Position numbers and translations under genes: made by a program. Under the pieces are notes generated by a model. That model was not told where the DNA came from, made no database searches, and saw only the letters and a program-made list of their open reading frames with translations. Below, piece after piece: positions 33,893 through 43,055 of a stretch of DNA of 64,000 nucleotides (its first letter is position 1; every line of letters starts with the position of its first letter). This stretch comes from Nocardiopsis mwathae (GTDB taxonomy: Bacteria; Actinomycetota; Actinomycetes; Streptosporangiales; Streptosporangiaceae), in contig NZ_JACHDS010000001.1 of the NCBI RefSeq assembly GCF_014201195.1, positions 2,046,001 to 2,110,000 of the forward strand. Reading direction: 5' to 3'.

Positions 33893-34630
33893 TCATTGCC
33901 ATGGCCGGAGGCGGTCATGACTGGACCGAAGGCCGTCGGGGCCGGGGTTCGGCATCCGATCGGACCCGCCGCCGCGGCAGGGCAGGTCGCATCCGTGGTT
34001 CTTCTCTGCGGCCCGTCGGCGTGTGGCCCGGACCAGGACACCGACGAGGTGCGCCAGGTCGGCGGCTCCGTCCGCGTCGTCCGCATAGCGTGTGCTCTGG
34101 AGCGGGCCGACCCGGTCCAGCAGCACACCCTCTCTCACCAGCACGAAATCCAGGGCCAGGAGGACCGCGCGGCCGTTGCCGTCGGTGAACGGGTGGAAGA
34201 ACGCGACGTCCAGGTAGGCGCGTGCCGCACGGGCCGGAAGCGGGACAGCGGTGTCGGTGCTCTCATGGAGACACCGTTCGATGTCCGCGCGCGTGCGCGG
34301 CGTCAGCCCGTAGCGCTCCCGCCCGGCCTTCGCGTAGGCGTCGCCTTCGCGGAACCCCGCCTCGTGTACGCCGAGGACGTGTCGCTGCCAGCGGGACATG
34401 AGATCGAACGTCAGGGGCGCCTGCCGTCGGGCGTCCTCCCGGGCCGCGGCGAGTGCGGACAGAAGCCGGTCGGCCCGCGCCGGGTCGCGGCGGCGGACCG
34501 GGCCGTCGAACCAGCTCGCCGCGCCGTCGACGGCTCCCATGACCGGGGTGTAGGGCGCTGCCGGAGCGGCCCTCGGCCAGTCCACCTGCCGACGGGCCCG
34601 CTGCCAGGCGGCCAGGGCGTCATCGGTCAC
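33893..34630 (-). CDS. Fic/DOC-family protein
   Basis: A 245-residue Fic protein with the complete active-site motif HPFTDGNGR (His146 to Arg154) after AARAYLDVAFF. Fic enzymes usually transfer AMP to a target protein. No inhibitory (S/T)xxxE(G/N) motif was recognised in this protein or its partner. It ends 58 bp upstream of the graspetide precursor on the same strand and overlaps the upstream gene by 11 bp. The GTG 34630 start is the first in frame; ATG 34623 is not in frame with the motif. Confidence 0.85.
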   Translation of the reverse strand: MTDDALAAWQRARRQVDWPRAAPAAPYTPVMGAVDGAASWFDGPVRRRDPARADRLLSALAAAREDARRQAPLTFDLMSRWQRHVLGVHEAGFREGDAYAKAGRERYGLTPRTRADIERCLHESTDTAVPLPARAARAYLDVAFFHPFTDGNGRAVLLALDFVLVREGVLLDRVGPLQSTRYADDADGAADLAHLVGVLVRATRRRAAEKNHGCDLPCRGGGSDRMPNPGPDGLRSSHDRLRPWQ

Positions 34631-35309
34631 GGTAGGGCCACCGCCCGCTCACCCGCGTCGCCACTCTCTCACCCACCGAGTCGACGACGGTCTGCGCAGG
34701 CCTGGACCAGCTCTCGAAGCGCCCGCCGATCGCCGCGTCGACGGCCGCCTCGGCTTCGGCGCCGTCCACGCCGACGGAGCCGAGGAACCACTCCAGCACC
34801 TGCGAACAGTGTCCGTACCAGCCGCTTTCCGCCTCGGTCCGGTCCACGACGACGGTCACCAGCCGGACGGCAGCTCGTTCGAGGTGCCAGCTGCGGTCCG
34901 CAGCGTCGGCATCGGGCGGCGGAGCCAGTTCCGCGAAGCGGTCGGCGAGCTCCTCCAGCCACTCGCGCCACTCCAGCAGCGCATCCACCACCCGCGCGGC
35001 GGTCTCCTCGGGTTCGCCGATGGAGTGCCCGGCGCAGCACCAGCTCGTCACGACGCCGCCGTCTTTGTCGCCCTCTCCGATCGACCGGTTCCAGTCGTCG
35101 GCCCATCGGCCGTAACGCGTCATCAGGAGGGCGCTTACCGCATCGGTGAGGCGGTACCCCGCCCTCCTGTCCGACCCCGCCTGCGGCACGAGGGGGATGA
35201 TCGCGGCCATGAGGCTGGCCGCCTCGGCGTCGTCCCACTCGAAGGGGTTCTGGGCCGGATCGACATCCGGCCACGTCAGTTGGGGTGGACTCGGACACAG
35301 ATCGGCCAA
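34620..35309 (-). CDS. Hypothetical protein paired with Fic
   Basis: 229 residues, unrecognised, acidic and rich in Trp (PFEWDDAEAASLMAAIIPLV, RYGRWADDWNRSIGEGDKDG, WREWLEELADRFAEL). Helical pattern, no membrane segment. Its 11-bp overlap with the Fic gene indicates a fixed pair; it may be a Fic partner or inhibitor, but no known antitoxin motif was found. Confidence 0.6.
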   Translation of the reverse strand: MADLCPSPPQLTWPDVDPAQNPFEWDDAEAASLMAAIIPLVPQAGSDRRAGYRLTDAVSALLMTRYGRWADDWNRSIGEGDKDGGVVTSWCCAGHSIGEPEETAARVVDALLEWREWLEELADRFAELAPPPDADAADRSWHLERAAVRLVTVVVDRTEAESGWYGHCSQVLEWFLGSVGVDGAEAEAAVDAAIGGRFESWSRPAQTVVDSVGERVATRVSGRWPYRDR

Positions 35310-35433
35310 CGTGAGGTGCTCCCAAGCGCGGGTGGTTTCGAACGGCGAAAACGCTACTACGCGGGCGAAGACGTCCTCGCCCGCACAGCCCGCGCTTCTC
35401 CCATGGGTTTGCCCGCACCCGGGCGGGCGCCGC

Positions 35434-37134
35434 CTACCGCTGCCGCGCCGGGCGTGGGCCGCAGGTGGCCAGTATGTCGGCCACCTGCGGGGCGTCCTCG
35501 ATGGCCTCCTTCGGCAGGACCGTGTTGTCGGCCAGTGTCACGCCCGGCGGAGCCTCGCCAGGGTCGGCGTCGAAGACGTTGCCGATGAACGCCACGTGCT
35601 CCAGCGGCGGCCACACGTTCAGCACGATCGGCGCGTCGGCCCGGTAGACGGCGTTGCCCTGGACGGTGACCCAGGCCGCGCCGTAGTCGGTGTAGAGGCC
35701 GAAGTTGTACGGGGTGACGGTGTCGCGGACGACGTTGCCGCGGACCAGGGCGCCGCTGGCGTAGGAGTCGCCCTGCGGCCCGGAGATGTAGATGCCGCCG
35801 CCGTCGGCGAGGACCTGCATGGTGTCGTGCACGAGGTTGTCGAGCACCTGGGTGCCGCGGCCCGCGTTCGCGGTGATGCCGACGTGCGGGACGTCGTTGA
35901 CCCGGTTGCGGGCGATGACGGTGTCGACGGCGCCGGAGACCACGACGGCCGGTGAGCCGCGGTAGTCGCGGCCGATGCCGTGGATGTGGTTGTCCTCGAC
36001 GCGGTGCCCGCGCGCGCCCGCGCCGATCACCAGCCCGCCCGCGGCCGCGTCGGTGATCTCGCTGTGGCGCACCGCGTTGTCGGAGCCCTGGCCGCGGAAC
36101 TCCAGCGCGACCCCGCCCAGGCGGGTGAACCGGCAGCCTTCGATCACGACGCGGGTGGAGTCCTCGATGAGCACGTTTCCGGGAATGCTCTCGGCCTCGG
36201 CGGGGACCGTCACCTGCCCCTGGTGCGGCTCCTCGCCCAAGGCCACGGTCATCAGCTCGCCGCCGTCGTGGAAGGCGTTGCCGTGGTAGTGCAGGAAGCC
36301 CCCGGGTCCGCTGGGCCGGTGCCAGGTCGCCTCGGCGAAGGTGATGCCGCGGAAGGCGATGTCGTGGACGCCTCGGGCGTGCAGCAGCGTCTCCAGCACG
36401 GGCGCGACGACGCCGGCCGGTTCCTCGCCGTTCCGCGGGCGGTAGTGGAGGGTGCCTCCGGCGGTTGCGAAGGTGCAGTCGGTGAGGAAGGCGGGGCTGT
36501 TCTCGGCGGAGGTGGGGGCGTCGGCGCCGTAGAACTCGCCGCTGTCGGGGCCGTTCCCGGGCATGACCGCGTGGTAGGCGCGTACGGCGCGGTCGAACGC
36601 GGGCTGCGCCATCGCGATGGCGGTCGAGTCCCCGTTCGCGGAGGTGTCGGCGACCGGGCACCGGGCCTCGGTCCAGGGGTAGGCGCCCCGGTAGACGAGC
36701 TCGACATCGCCTGACCAGGACTGCGGCGCTGCCCCCTCGGCGGTGTACCCGTCCGCTGTGCGGACGAGCCCGTGCGATTCGACGTTGACCGCCGCCCGCT
36801 CGACCCGACGTCCGGACGCGTACAGCTGGCGGGGTGCCGCGCCGGGGGTCGGGGCCTGCCAGGTGCCTCCGGTGTCCGCGTGCCAGCCGTCTACCGGCCG
36901 GCCGCCGCTGATGACGACCTCCTCCTGGTCTGCGGTGCCGTAGCCGTAGGCCTGGTAGACGACGCCGGAGTGCTGCGGGGACATGCGGAAGGTGTCGGCG
37001 AGGCGGTAGGTCCCCGCCCTGAGGTGGACGATGGTGCCGGGGGCGGCCGCGTCGCGGGCGCGTTCGAGGGTCGCGAACGGCCGCTCGAACGTGCCCGGAC
37101 CCGAGTCGTCGCCCGAAGGATCGACGAAGATCAT
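35434..37134 (-). CDS. Right-handed parallel beta-helix protein
   Basis: A 566-residue protein that opens with the DUF1565-like pattern MIFVDPSGDDSGPGTFERPF followed by GTIVHLRAGTYR. It continues with many beta-helix rungs (VLIEDSTRVVIEGCRFTRLG, AVRHSEITDAAAGGLVIGAG and others). Such folds occur in polysaccharide lyases, epimerases and glycoside hydrolases acting on polyanionic sugars. No signal peptide is seen at the chosen ATG; GTG 37143 is an alternative. It is divergent from a TetR regulator. Confidence 0.75.
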   Translation of the reverse strand: MIFVDPSGDDSGPGTFERPFATLERARDAAAPGTIVHLRAGTYRLADTFRMSPQHSGVVYQAYGYGTADQEEVVISGGRPVDGWHADTGGTWQAPTPGAAPRQLYASGRRVERAAVNVESHGLVRTADGYTAEGAAPQSWSGDVELVYRGAYPWTEARCPVADTSANGDSTAIAMAQPAFDRAVRAYHAVMPGNGPDSGEFYGADAPTSAENSPAFLTDCTFATAGGTLHYRPRNGEEPAGVVAPVLETLLHARGVHDIAFRGITFAEATWHRPSGPGGFLHYHGNAFHDGGELMTVALGEEPHQGQVTVPAEAESIPGNVLIEDSTRVVIEGCRFTRLGGVALEFRGQGSDNAVRHSEITDAAAGGLVIGAGARGHRVEDNHIHGIGRDYRGSPAVVVSGAVDTVIARNRVNDVPHVGITANAGRGTQVLDNLVHDTMQVLADGGGIYISGPQGDSYASGALVRGNVVRDTVTPYNFGLYTDYGAAWVTVQGNAVYRADAPIVLNVWPPLEHVAFIGNVFDADPGEAPPGVTLADNTVLPKEAIEDAPQVADILATCGPRPARQR

Positions 37135-37167
37135 CAGGAACACCCCACCCTCTCGATTGTGTACGAC

Positions 37168-37191
37168 GTATACTGTCAGTGGACAGCATAC
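37168..37191. promoter_or_regulatory. TetR operator between the beta-helix and TetR genes
   Basis: GTATACTGTC and GACAGCATAC form an inverted repeat around AGTG with a single mismatch, midway between the divergent starts. Confidence 0.65.
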
Positions 37192-37209
37192 ACACGACGA
37201 TGGGAACCC

Positions 37210-38052
37210 ATGCCGGATCCGGAGCGCAGTACCGATCTGCTGTGGGGCGAAAGGCCCCGCCGTGGCCTCAGCCTCGGCCGTATCGTTCGCGCTGCGGTGG
37301 AACTCGCCGACACCGAAGGGGTGGCCGCGGTGTCGATGCGGCGCCTGGCTGAGCGGCTCGGCTACACCACCATGGCGCTCTACCGCCACGTCCCCGGCAA
37401 GGCGGAGCTGCTGGCCCTCATGCGCGATGAGGTACTGGGGGAGTCGGCGGCGGAGCCCGGGGCCGTGCGGCGCGCCACCGGGTGGCGCGCGGAACTGGAG
37501 GCGTGGGCGCGTGAGGGGATGGCGCTGCACGAACGCCACCCCTGGCTCGCGGAGACCGGCGATGCGCGCCAGGTGCCCGGGCCCAACGCCGTGGCCGGTT
37601 TCGAGCACGGGCTGAGCATCGTCGCGCAGACAGGCCTGCCCCCCGCGCAGGTGGTCGCGGCGGTCAACCTCGTCGGCGGCTTCGTCGAGAGCACTGCCCG
37701 GCAGGCGGCGGCAGCGGCCCGCGCCCAGGAGCGGACCGGGGTCAGCGACGAGGAGTGGTGGAGCGGGCGCGACTCGCTCTTCGCCCACCTGGACCACCGC
37801 TACCCGACGCTGAACCGCCTGTACCGGGAGGGGGCCTATGACGCGCCGCCGGACCCCTTCGAGTTCGGCCTGCAGCGGGTGCTCGACGGAGTCGAGGCCC
37901 TTATCTGTGATGAAAGGCGTGACGAAAAGGAGTGTGGGGCGTGCGGTCGGCCCGTCGCCGTCGGACCCGCGGGGCGGCCTCGGGAGTACTGCTCGCGCGC
38001 GTGTCAGCAGCGCGCCTACCGCAAGCGCAGGGGAGAGGCCACCAAGGGCTGA
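37210..38052 (+). CDS. TetR regulator with C-terminal zinc-ribbon-like tail
   Basis: A 280-residue protein. The HTH is IVRAAVELADTEGVAAVSMR, then RLAERLGYTTMALYRHVPGK, followed by a TetR_C domain. After LDGVEALIC an extra 45-residue tail carries CGACGRPV and YCSRACQQRAYRKRRG, a four-Cys plus basic motif. This tail is not part of a standard TetR and could bind zinc or nucleic acid. It is divergent from the beta-helix gene with a shared operator. Confidence 0.8.
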   Translation: MPDPERSTDLLWGERPRRGLSLGRIVRAAVELADTEGVAAVSMRRLAERLGYTTMALYRHVPGKAELLALMRDEVLGESAAEPGAVRRATGWRAELEAWAREGMALHERHPWLAETGDARQVPGPNAVAGFEHGLSIVAQTGLPPAQVVAAVNLVGGFVESTARQAAAAARAQERTGVSDEEWWSGRDSLFAHLDHRYPTLNRLYREGAYDAPPDPFEFGLQRVLDGVEALICDERRDEKECGACGRPVAVGPAGRPREYCSRACQQRAYRKRRGEATKG

Positions 38053-38065
38053 GCCGCGCGGGGCC

Positions 38066-38584
38066 TCACTCGGCCGACGTGCCTTCGCTGTCCTGCTGTT
38101 TCCGCCGGTCCTGAGGATCGCCCATCTGCGCCCCGGGCTGTGCGGGCTCGCGGGGCACGGCCCGCAGGCCCTCTCCGGTGTCCGGGATGCGGTGGCCGTA
38201 TTCGCAGTTCAGTGTGGTGCTTATTCGGCCTCCGCAGTCCGCGTGGCGCAGCTGCAGCGGCGGCCCTTCCGGCCCGGCGAGATGGCGGTCGCCCCACTGC
38301 ATGAGGGCGGTCAGCACCGGGCGCAGCTCGCGTCCGGCGTGGGTCAGCTCGTACTCGTTCCGGGGGCGGGCACCCTGGTCCCGGTACTCGGTGCGGCGGA
38401 GGATGCCCGCCTCCACCAGGCGGCGGAGGCGCTCGGTGAGCACCGCGCGCGGCGCCCCGGTGTGCTCGTGGATCCGGTCGAAGCGGCGCACACCGAGGAA
38501 GACCTCGCGCAGGACCAGCAGCGACCAGCGCTCCCCGACCACCTCCAGGGTCCGGGCCACCGAGCAGTCGCGGGGCTGGGGCAT
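38066..38584 (-). CDS. HxlR-family regulator
   Basis: A 172-residue HxlR protein. It opens CSVARTLEVVGERWSLLVLR, then FDRIHEHTGAPRAVLTERLR and a wing (ARPRNEYELTHAGRELRPVL). The C-terminal 60 residues include the CGGRISTTLNCEYGH pair of Cys. ATG 38584 follows GAGGAGG. It is divergent from the thioesterase gene. Confidence 0.85.
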   Translation of the reverse strand: MPQPRDCSVARTLEVVGERWSLLVLREVFLGVRRFDRIHEHTGAPRAVLTERLRRLVEAGILRRTEYRDQGARPRNEYELTHAGRELRPVLTALMQWGDRHLAGPEGPPLQLRHADCGGRISTTLNCEYGHRIPDTGEGLRAVPREPAQPGAQMGDPQDRRKQQDSEGTSAE

Positions 38585-38634
38585 GGGGTGTCCTCCTCTG
38601 CTTCAGGAACCGTTCGCATCTTCTGGGTTCGCTT

Positions 38635-38655
38635 TTTGAACTCAAATGGTACGCT
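38635..38655. promoter_or_regulatory. HxlR operator and thioesterase -10 box
   Basis: TTTGA-AC-TCAAA lies at 38635-38646. TACGCT (38650-38655) is 7 nt before ATG 38663, fitting a leaderless start next to the operator. Confidence 0.45.
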
Positions 38656-38662
38656 GCGTGCC

Positions 38663-39196
38663 ATGAGCGACCAAGACACGCCCGCAGCGCCGCAGGGATG
38701 GGGCGAGCCCCGGACCAAGACCGTCACGTGGCACGACCCGTTCGCCACGGCACAGGCCGGAGCGCAGATGCCCGGCCTGGACTACCTGCGGGCCGTGGCG
38801 GCCGGCGAACTCCCGCCCCCACCCATCAGCACCCTGCTCGGCAACGGCTTCACCGAAATGGTGGTCGAGAAGGGCGAGGTGTCGATGGCGTGCGTGCCCG
38901 ACGAGTCGGTGTACAACCCCATCGGCCTCGTCCACGGCGGCGTGGTGTGCACGATGCTCGACTCCGTTATCGGATGTGCGGTGCACACCACCCTGCCGGT
39001 CGGGAGCGGGTACAGCTCGATCGAACTCAAGGTCAACTACCTCAGGCCGATCCACGCCAACAGCGGCGAGATCCGCGCCCGCGGCTGGGTCACCAAGCCG
39101 GGCAAGCGCGTCGCGTTCGGCGAGGGCGAGGTCACCGACGCCGCGGGCAAGGTGCTCGCCACAGCGTCCGGAAGCTGCCTGGTCTTCGAACTCTGA
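38663..39196 (+). CDS. PaaI-type hotdog-fold thioesterase
   Basis: A 177-residue thioesterase. It has VYNPIGLVHGGVVCTMLDSV, the hotdog helix with the conserved HGG, and later LKVNYLRPI and the strand repeat EIRARGWV. Members hydrolyse aryl- or acyl-CoA. The substrate is unknown. It is probably regulated by the divergent HxlR protein. Confidence 0.8.
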   Translation: MSDQDTPAAPQGWGEPRTKTVTWHDPFATAQAGAQMPGLDYLRAVAAGELPPPPISTLLGNGFTEMVVEKGEVSMACVPDESVYNPIGLVHGGVVCTMLDSVIGCAVHTTLPVGSGYSSIELKVNYLRPIHANSGEIRARGWVTKPGKRVAFGEGEVTDAAGKVLATASGSCLVFEL

Positions 39197-39232
39197 GACG
39201 AAGCCTTCCCCGCTCCCGCACACGTCTTCCAT

Positions 39233-39480
39233 TCACGCCGTGCGTGCCGCGCAGGGCGCTGCTGGCCGCAACGAACCCAGAGCGCGCCCGAACGCCTGCT
39301 CGACAACGGCCTCGGCATTCCGACCGCTGGGTGCCGCTGCGCGCCAGGCGATGAATCCGTCCGGGCGGATGAGAGCAGCCCCTCAGTCGGTGGTTCCGAA
39401 CGCGGTCGCCCATCGTCCCTCGGGATCCACGAGCAATGGCACACTGGCAGGCGCGATGTCTCCCTCGCCACAGACGCAGT
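39233..39480 (-). pseudogene. C-terminal remnant of an FAD monooxygenase
   Basis: The frame reads VPLLVDPEGRWATAFGTTD, an in-frame TGA (39383-39385), then GAALIRPDGFIAWRAA and a stop. This is the thioredoxin-like tail of PheA/TfdB-type hydroxylases. The catalytic parts are missing. Confidence 0.6.
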
Positions 39481-39558
39481 AGGCCGCGACGGGAGGTCCG
39501 TTGCGTCAATCATTCGATAGAAGGATCCGGAGAGGGCGCCCGAAGGCGCCCCCGGGCG

Positions 39559-40989
39559 TCAGCCGGAAGCGGGCTCCGCCGACGGCCCGGCATGCGGCGC
39601 GACGTTGTGGTTCATCCGGAAGGTGTTGGCCGGGTCGACACGGGCCTTGAGCGCGGCCAGGCGGGTGCGGTCCCCCGGGTCGTAGGCAGCGCGGACCCGC
39701 TCCGGTGAAAGGCGCTCGCCATCGCCGAAGACGAAGTTCAGACTCGTGCCCATCGCCCACGGCGCGGCCTGCTCCAGAACCCGCCGGTGGACCGCCCGCA
39801 CGACCTCGCGCTCACCAAGCGGCGACAGGATGGTCAGCAGGTAGCGGGCCGCGCGGTGGCCCACCGCGCTGGGCGCGGCAGGCGGCCCCGCCAGCGCGCC
39901 GCCCAGGTGGCGGATCCCCATGACGCACATGACCGGCGCGTCCGGACCGGTCAGCTCGGCGATGGGCCGGACCACCGACGCGTCGAGCCGCTGCAGCATG
40001 GCGTTGTCCCCGCAGTAGGCGTGTGGCGTGTCCGGCTCCTCATAGATAGCGCCCGACGCGGCATAGGGCATCTCCGCCAGGGTGTCCTTGAGCCGCGGCC
40101 CGACCGCGCGCAGCGGCGCGACCAGCTGCTCGCCCTCGGCCGCCGTGCCCGTGAAGGCGATGCGGACCTGGGCGACGTGGCGCCCCCGCAGGTGGTCGGG
40201 CAGTCCGGGGACATCGGGGTAGACGACCGTCGCCACCGATGAGGTCATCTCCTCGGGCAGCGACCGGGTCCACTCCAGGTAGGCGTGCAGGACCTCCTCG
40301 ACGAGGCCACCGTCGAACACCATGCTGCCGCCGAAGATCCGCTCGACCGGAACCAGGCCGACCTCCATGCCGGTGACCACACCGAAGTTGTCCCGCCCGC
40401 CGCGCAGGGCCCAGAACAGGTCAGGGTCGCTATCGGCCGTGACATGGCGCAGGCGAGCGTCGGCACCGACGACGTCGATGGAGCGCACGTGGTCGGCCGC
40501 GTACCCGTATCGGCGGGCGAGGTGCCCCAGGCCGCCGCCGAGGGTGTAGGGGACGGCGCCGACGCCGGGGCTGGAACCGTTCAAAGGCGCCAGGCCGTGC
40601 CGGGCCGCCTCGGCGACCACCTTCTCCCAGCGCACACCTGCCCCCAGCCGCGCCGTGCGGGTGTTGGGGTCGACATGGACAGCGTCCATGCGCCGGGTGG
40701 AGATCAGCACCCCGCCCTCGGCGGCGAAGGGGGCGCCGTGGCCCCCGGCCCGGACGGCGACGGGCAGGCCGCGTTCGGCTGCGTGGCCAACTGCCGCGCT
40801 CACATCGTCGGAGCCGGTGGCGCCGACGATCACGGCCGGCCGCAGCTGGAACGCTGTCTGGAAGCCGGAGCGCTCCTGCTCGAAGCCGTCGTCTCCGGGG
40901 CGGAGGACCGGGCCGAGCACCCGCTCGGCCAGGGTATCGATGGTCGTGGTGGAGGGGGTGGAAGCGGGCGTCCCCGTGTGGTTCGTCAT
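39559..40989 (-). CDS. FAD-linked oxidase (berberine-bridge type)
   Basis: A 476-residue oxidoreductase. The PCMH FAD domain has VRAGGHGAPF, whose His probably links covalently to FAD, and GVGAVPYTLGGGLGHLARRYG. The C-terminus carries the BBE motif (VRAAYDPGDRTRLAALKARV then PANTFRMNHN). The Cys of bicovalent enzymes is absent at the GSSPGVGAVPY position. Such enzymes oxidise sugars, alkaloids or polyketides. ATG 40989 is set by the start of conserved sequence. Confidence 0.8.
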   Translation of the reverse strand: MTNHTGTPASTPSTTTIDTLAERVLGPVLRPGDDGFEQERSGFQTAFQLRPAVIVGATGSDDVSAAVGHAAERGLPVAVRAGGHGAPFAAEGGVLISTRRMDAVHVDPNTRTARLGAGVRWEKVVAEAARHGLAPLNGSSPGVGAVPYTLGGGLGHLARRYGYAADHVRSIDVVGADARLRHVTADSDPDLFWALRGGRDNFGVVTGMEVGLVPVERIFGGSMVFDGGLVEEVLHAYLEWTRSLPEEMTSSVATVVYPDVPGLPDHLRGRHVAQVRIAFTGTAAEGEQLVAPLRAVGPRLKDTLAEMPYAASGAIYEEPDTPHAYCGDNAMLQRLDASVVRPIAELTGPDAPVMCVMGIRHLGGALAGPPAAPSAVGHRAARYLLTILSPLGEREVVRAVHRRVLEQAAPWAMGTSLNFVFGDGERLSPERVRAAYDPGDRTRLAALKARVDPANTFRMNHNVAPHAGPSAEPASG

Positions 40990-41186
40990 CGGTGCTGGAT
41001 GTCCTCGTCTCGCGTGTCGATGGGGACGGCGGCCGAGCCGATGAGGCGCTGCGCCGCCGCTCGCCCGGCGTTCGAGGTGAGGGTCCCGCCTTAAGTTGCC
41101 AACAACCGTCATATTTTCTGCGGAGTTGTCCGGGAGCCGAGCGCGCGCCCTTGAGCCCGCGGCGCCCCCCGGTCAAGGGGGCGGTC

Positions 41187-42926
41187 TTACAGCAGCCCCG
41201 GCCACCAGTCGGACCTGCACCCCTCCCCGGAGGCGGACCCCTCGGCCTGTGAATATCCGCTCCGCCCGGCGGAGTCCGCGCTCGATATGCCGGTCCCGGC
41301 GGCGATCTCGCGGAGCCGTCCGTCACTGCGCATCCGGGCCATGGTCCGCTCCACGGCGCGGCGCAGGGACCGGTCGTCCGGCGGGAACATCATCTGGTAG
41401 TACCACTCATGGACCCGCGCCTCCTCCTGATACCAGAGGATGCGTTGCCCCGGACGACTGATCGACCGCCGCACATCGGGCGCCGCGAACTGCACCGACG
41501 ACCGGCAGCCGATGCCGGTGGCCTGGTAGCCGATGTCGGCCTTCCCGGAGGCGACCGCGTTGCTGGCGTTCTCGTAGCCCGCCTCGTCTTCCACCACTGG
41601 TACGAGATCCAGGTCGGGCAGCCCCAGGTCGGCGAAGACCGCGCGGGTCAGCTCGGGGTAGTAGCCGGTGAGTTCGCCGTCGTCCGTCCACGACAGCGGC
41701 CGGTTGTCCGGGAGGAAGGCGACCGCGATGTGGCCGCGCTCGGCGATCCGGTCCAAGGCGGCGACATGCGTCCACCTGACCCACGCCACCCCGGCGGCCA
41801 GGGCGATCAGCAGAGGCACCAGTGTGAGCACCGCCGGGGTCCGGAACCTTCGTTTCCGGACCCCGGGATCGGGCGCATACCCCTGCTTCGGCCTGCCGAC
41901 CCGCTGCCTGAAGGGAATGCGGGGTTGCGGCCGGGGCGGCCGCTGCTCGTCTCGACGGGGCGCGGGGGAGAGGGTGGCACGGAGGAGCCTCCGGGTGGCG
42001 GTGGTGGCGCCGGAGACCCCGCGCAGTCCGCGGATCCCGTCCAGCACGGCCGTGGTCGGCCACGGCCTCTGCCCTCGTGCGGGTTCGGGGTGAGGCGCGG
42101 ACAGCCCGGGTGGGGGCCATACGGCCTCACCGGACTCCAGCTCGGCGAGGATGTCCGCCGGTGTCGGGCGCCGCGCCGGGTCGCGTTGCCAGCAGTCCCG
42201 CACCAGGTGGCGCAGAGCGCCGGGCAGCCCGGCCAGGCCAGGGGTGGGACCGGTGAGGCGTCGCACCGTCTCGGCCAGGGAGCCGGCGGCGAACGGGTTG
42301 GCGCCGGTCGCCGCGAAGACGAGCACCGTTCCCAGCGAGAAGACGTCCGAGGAGGGGCCGACCTGCCCGCCCTCGGCCTGCTCCGGCGACATATAGGCCA
42401 GCGTGCCCACCAGTTGCCCGGCGCCGGTGACCGCGTCGGCGCCGACGGGGCGGGCGATTCCGAAATCGATGATCCGCGGGCCGTCGGCCGCGACGATGAT
42501 GTTGGCGGGTTTGAGGTCGCGGTGGACCAGACCGCACGCGTGGATCGCGTTCAGGCCCTCGGCCAGGCCGATCGCCAACGCCTGCACCGACGAGGCCGGG
42601 AACGGCCCGTGCCGGGCCACCGCCTCCTCCAGCGGCGGACCGGGAATATAGGCGGTGGCGACCCACGGCGGATCGGCGTCAGGGGCGGCATCGATCACCT
42701 GGGCGGTATAGAACCCGCCCACCCGCTGCGCAGCGTCGACCTCCCGGACGAAGCGGGCCCGGAAATCGGCATCGCCCAGGTGTTCGGGGCGGATGACCTT
42801 GACGACGGCCCTGCGGTTGCCGGGGGTGCGCGCGAGGTAGACCAGGCCCATTCCGCCGGCACCCAGCCGTCCGAGCAGGCGGAACCGGCCGATGCGTCGG
42901 GGATCACCGGGCTGTAGGGGCTGCAT
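41187..42926 (-). CDS. Receptor Ser/Thr kinase with extracellular solute-binding domain
   Basis: A 579-residue transmembrane kinase. The kinase domain (about 14-265) has LGAGGMG, Lys43, HRDLKPAN (Asp137), DFG (Asp154) and GTLAYMSPEQ. A Pro/Arg-rich linker leads to one membrane helix (about 364-383). The extracellular part (about 385-555) resembles an SBP_bac_3 amino-acid-binding protein: IAVAFLPDNRPLSW, LTGYYPELTRAVF, GKADIGYQATG. It probably senses a small ligand outside the cell. ATG 42926 follows GGAGGCGG. Confidence 0.85.
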   Translation of the reverse strand: MQPLQPGDPRRIGRFRLLGRLGAGGMGLVYLARTPGNRRAVVKVIRPEHLGDADFRARFVREVDAAQRVGGFYTAQVIDAAPDADPPWVATAYIPGPPLEEAVARHGPFPASSVQALAIGLAEGLNAIHACGLVHRDLKPANIIVAADGPRIIDFGIARPVGADAVTGAGQLVGTLAYMSPEQAEGGQVGPSSDVFSLGTVLVFAATGANPFAAGSLAETVRRLTGPTPGLAGLPGALRHLVRDCWQRDPARRPTPADILAELESGEAVWPPPGLSAPHPEPARGQRPWPTTAVLDGIRGLRGVSGATTATRRLLRATLSPAPRRDEQRPPRPQPRIPFRQRVGRPKQGYAPDPGVRKRRFRTPAVLTLVPLLIALAAGVAWVRWTHVAALDRIAERGHIAVAFLPDNRPLSWTDDGELTGYYPELTRAVFADLGLPDLDLVPVVEDEAGYENASNAVASGKADIGYQATGIGCRSSVQFAAPDVRRSISRPGQRILWYQEEARVHEWYYQMMFPPDDRSLRRAVERTMARMRSDGRLREIAAGTGISSADSAGRSGYSQAEGSASGEGCRSDWWPGLL

Positions 42927-43055
42927 GCCGTATCCGCCTCCGCCGTCGGGGGGTTGCCGACAGCAGGAATTATCGACGACCCCGTCGGCGGGCGGAAGCG
43001 GTCCGATTCTCGCCGCGGGTGATCGAGGCGGCGTCGGAGGCATGCACGGGGGTGC

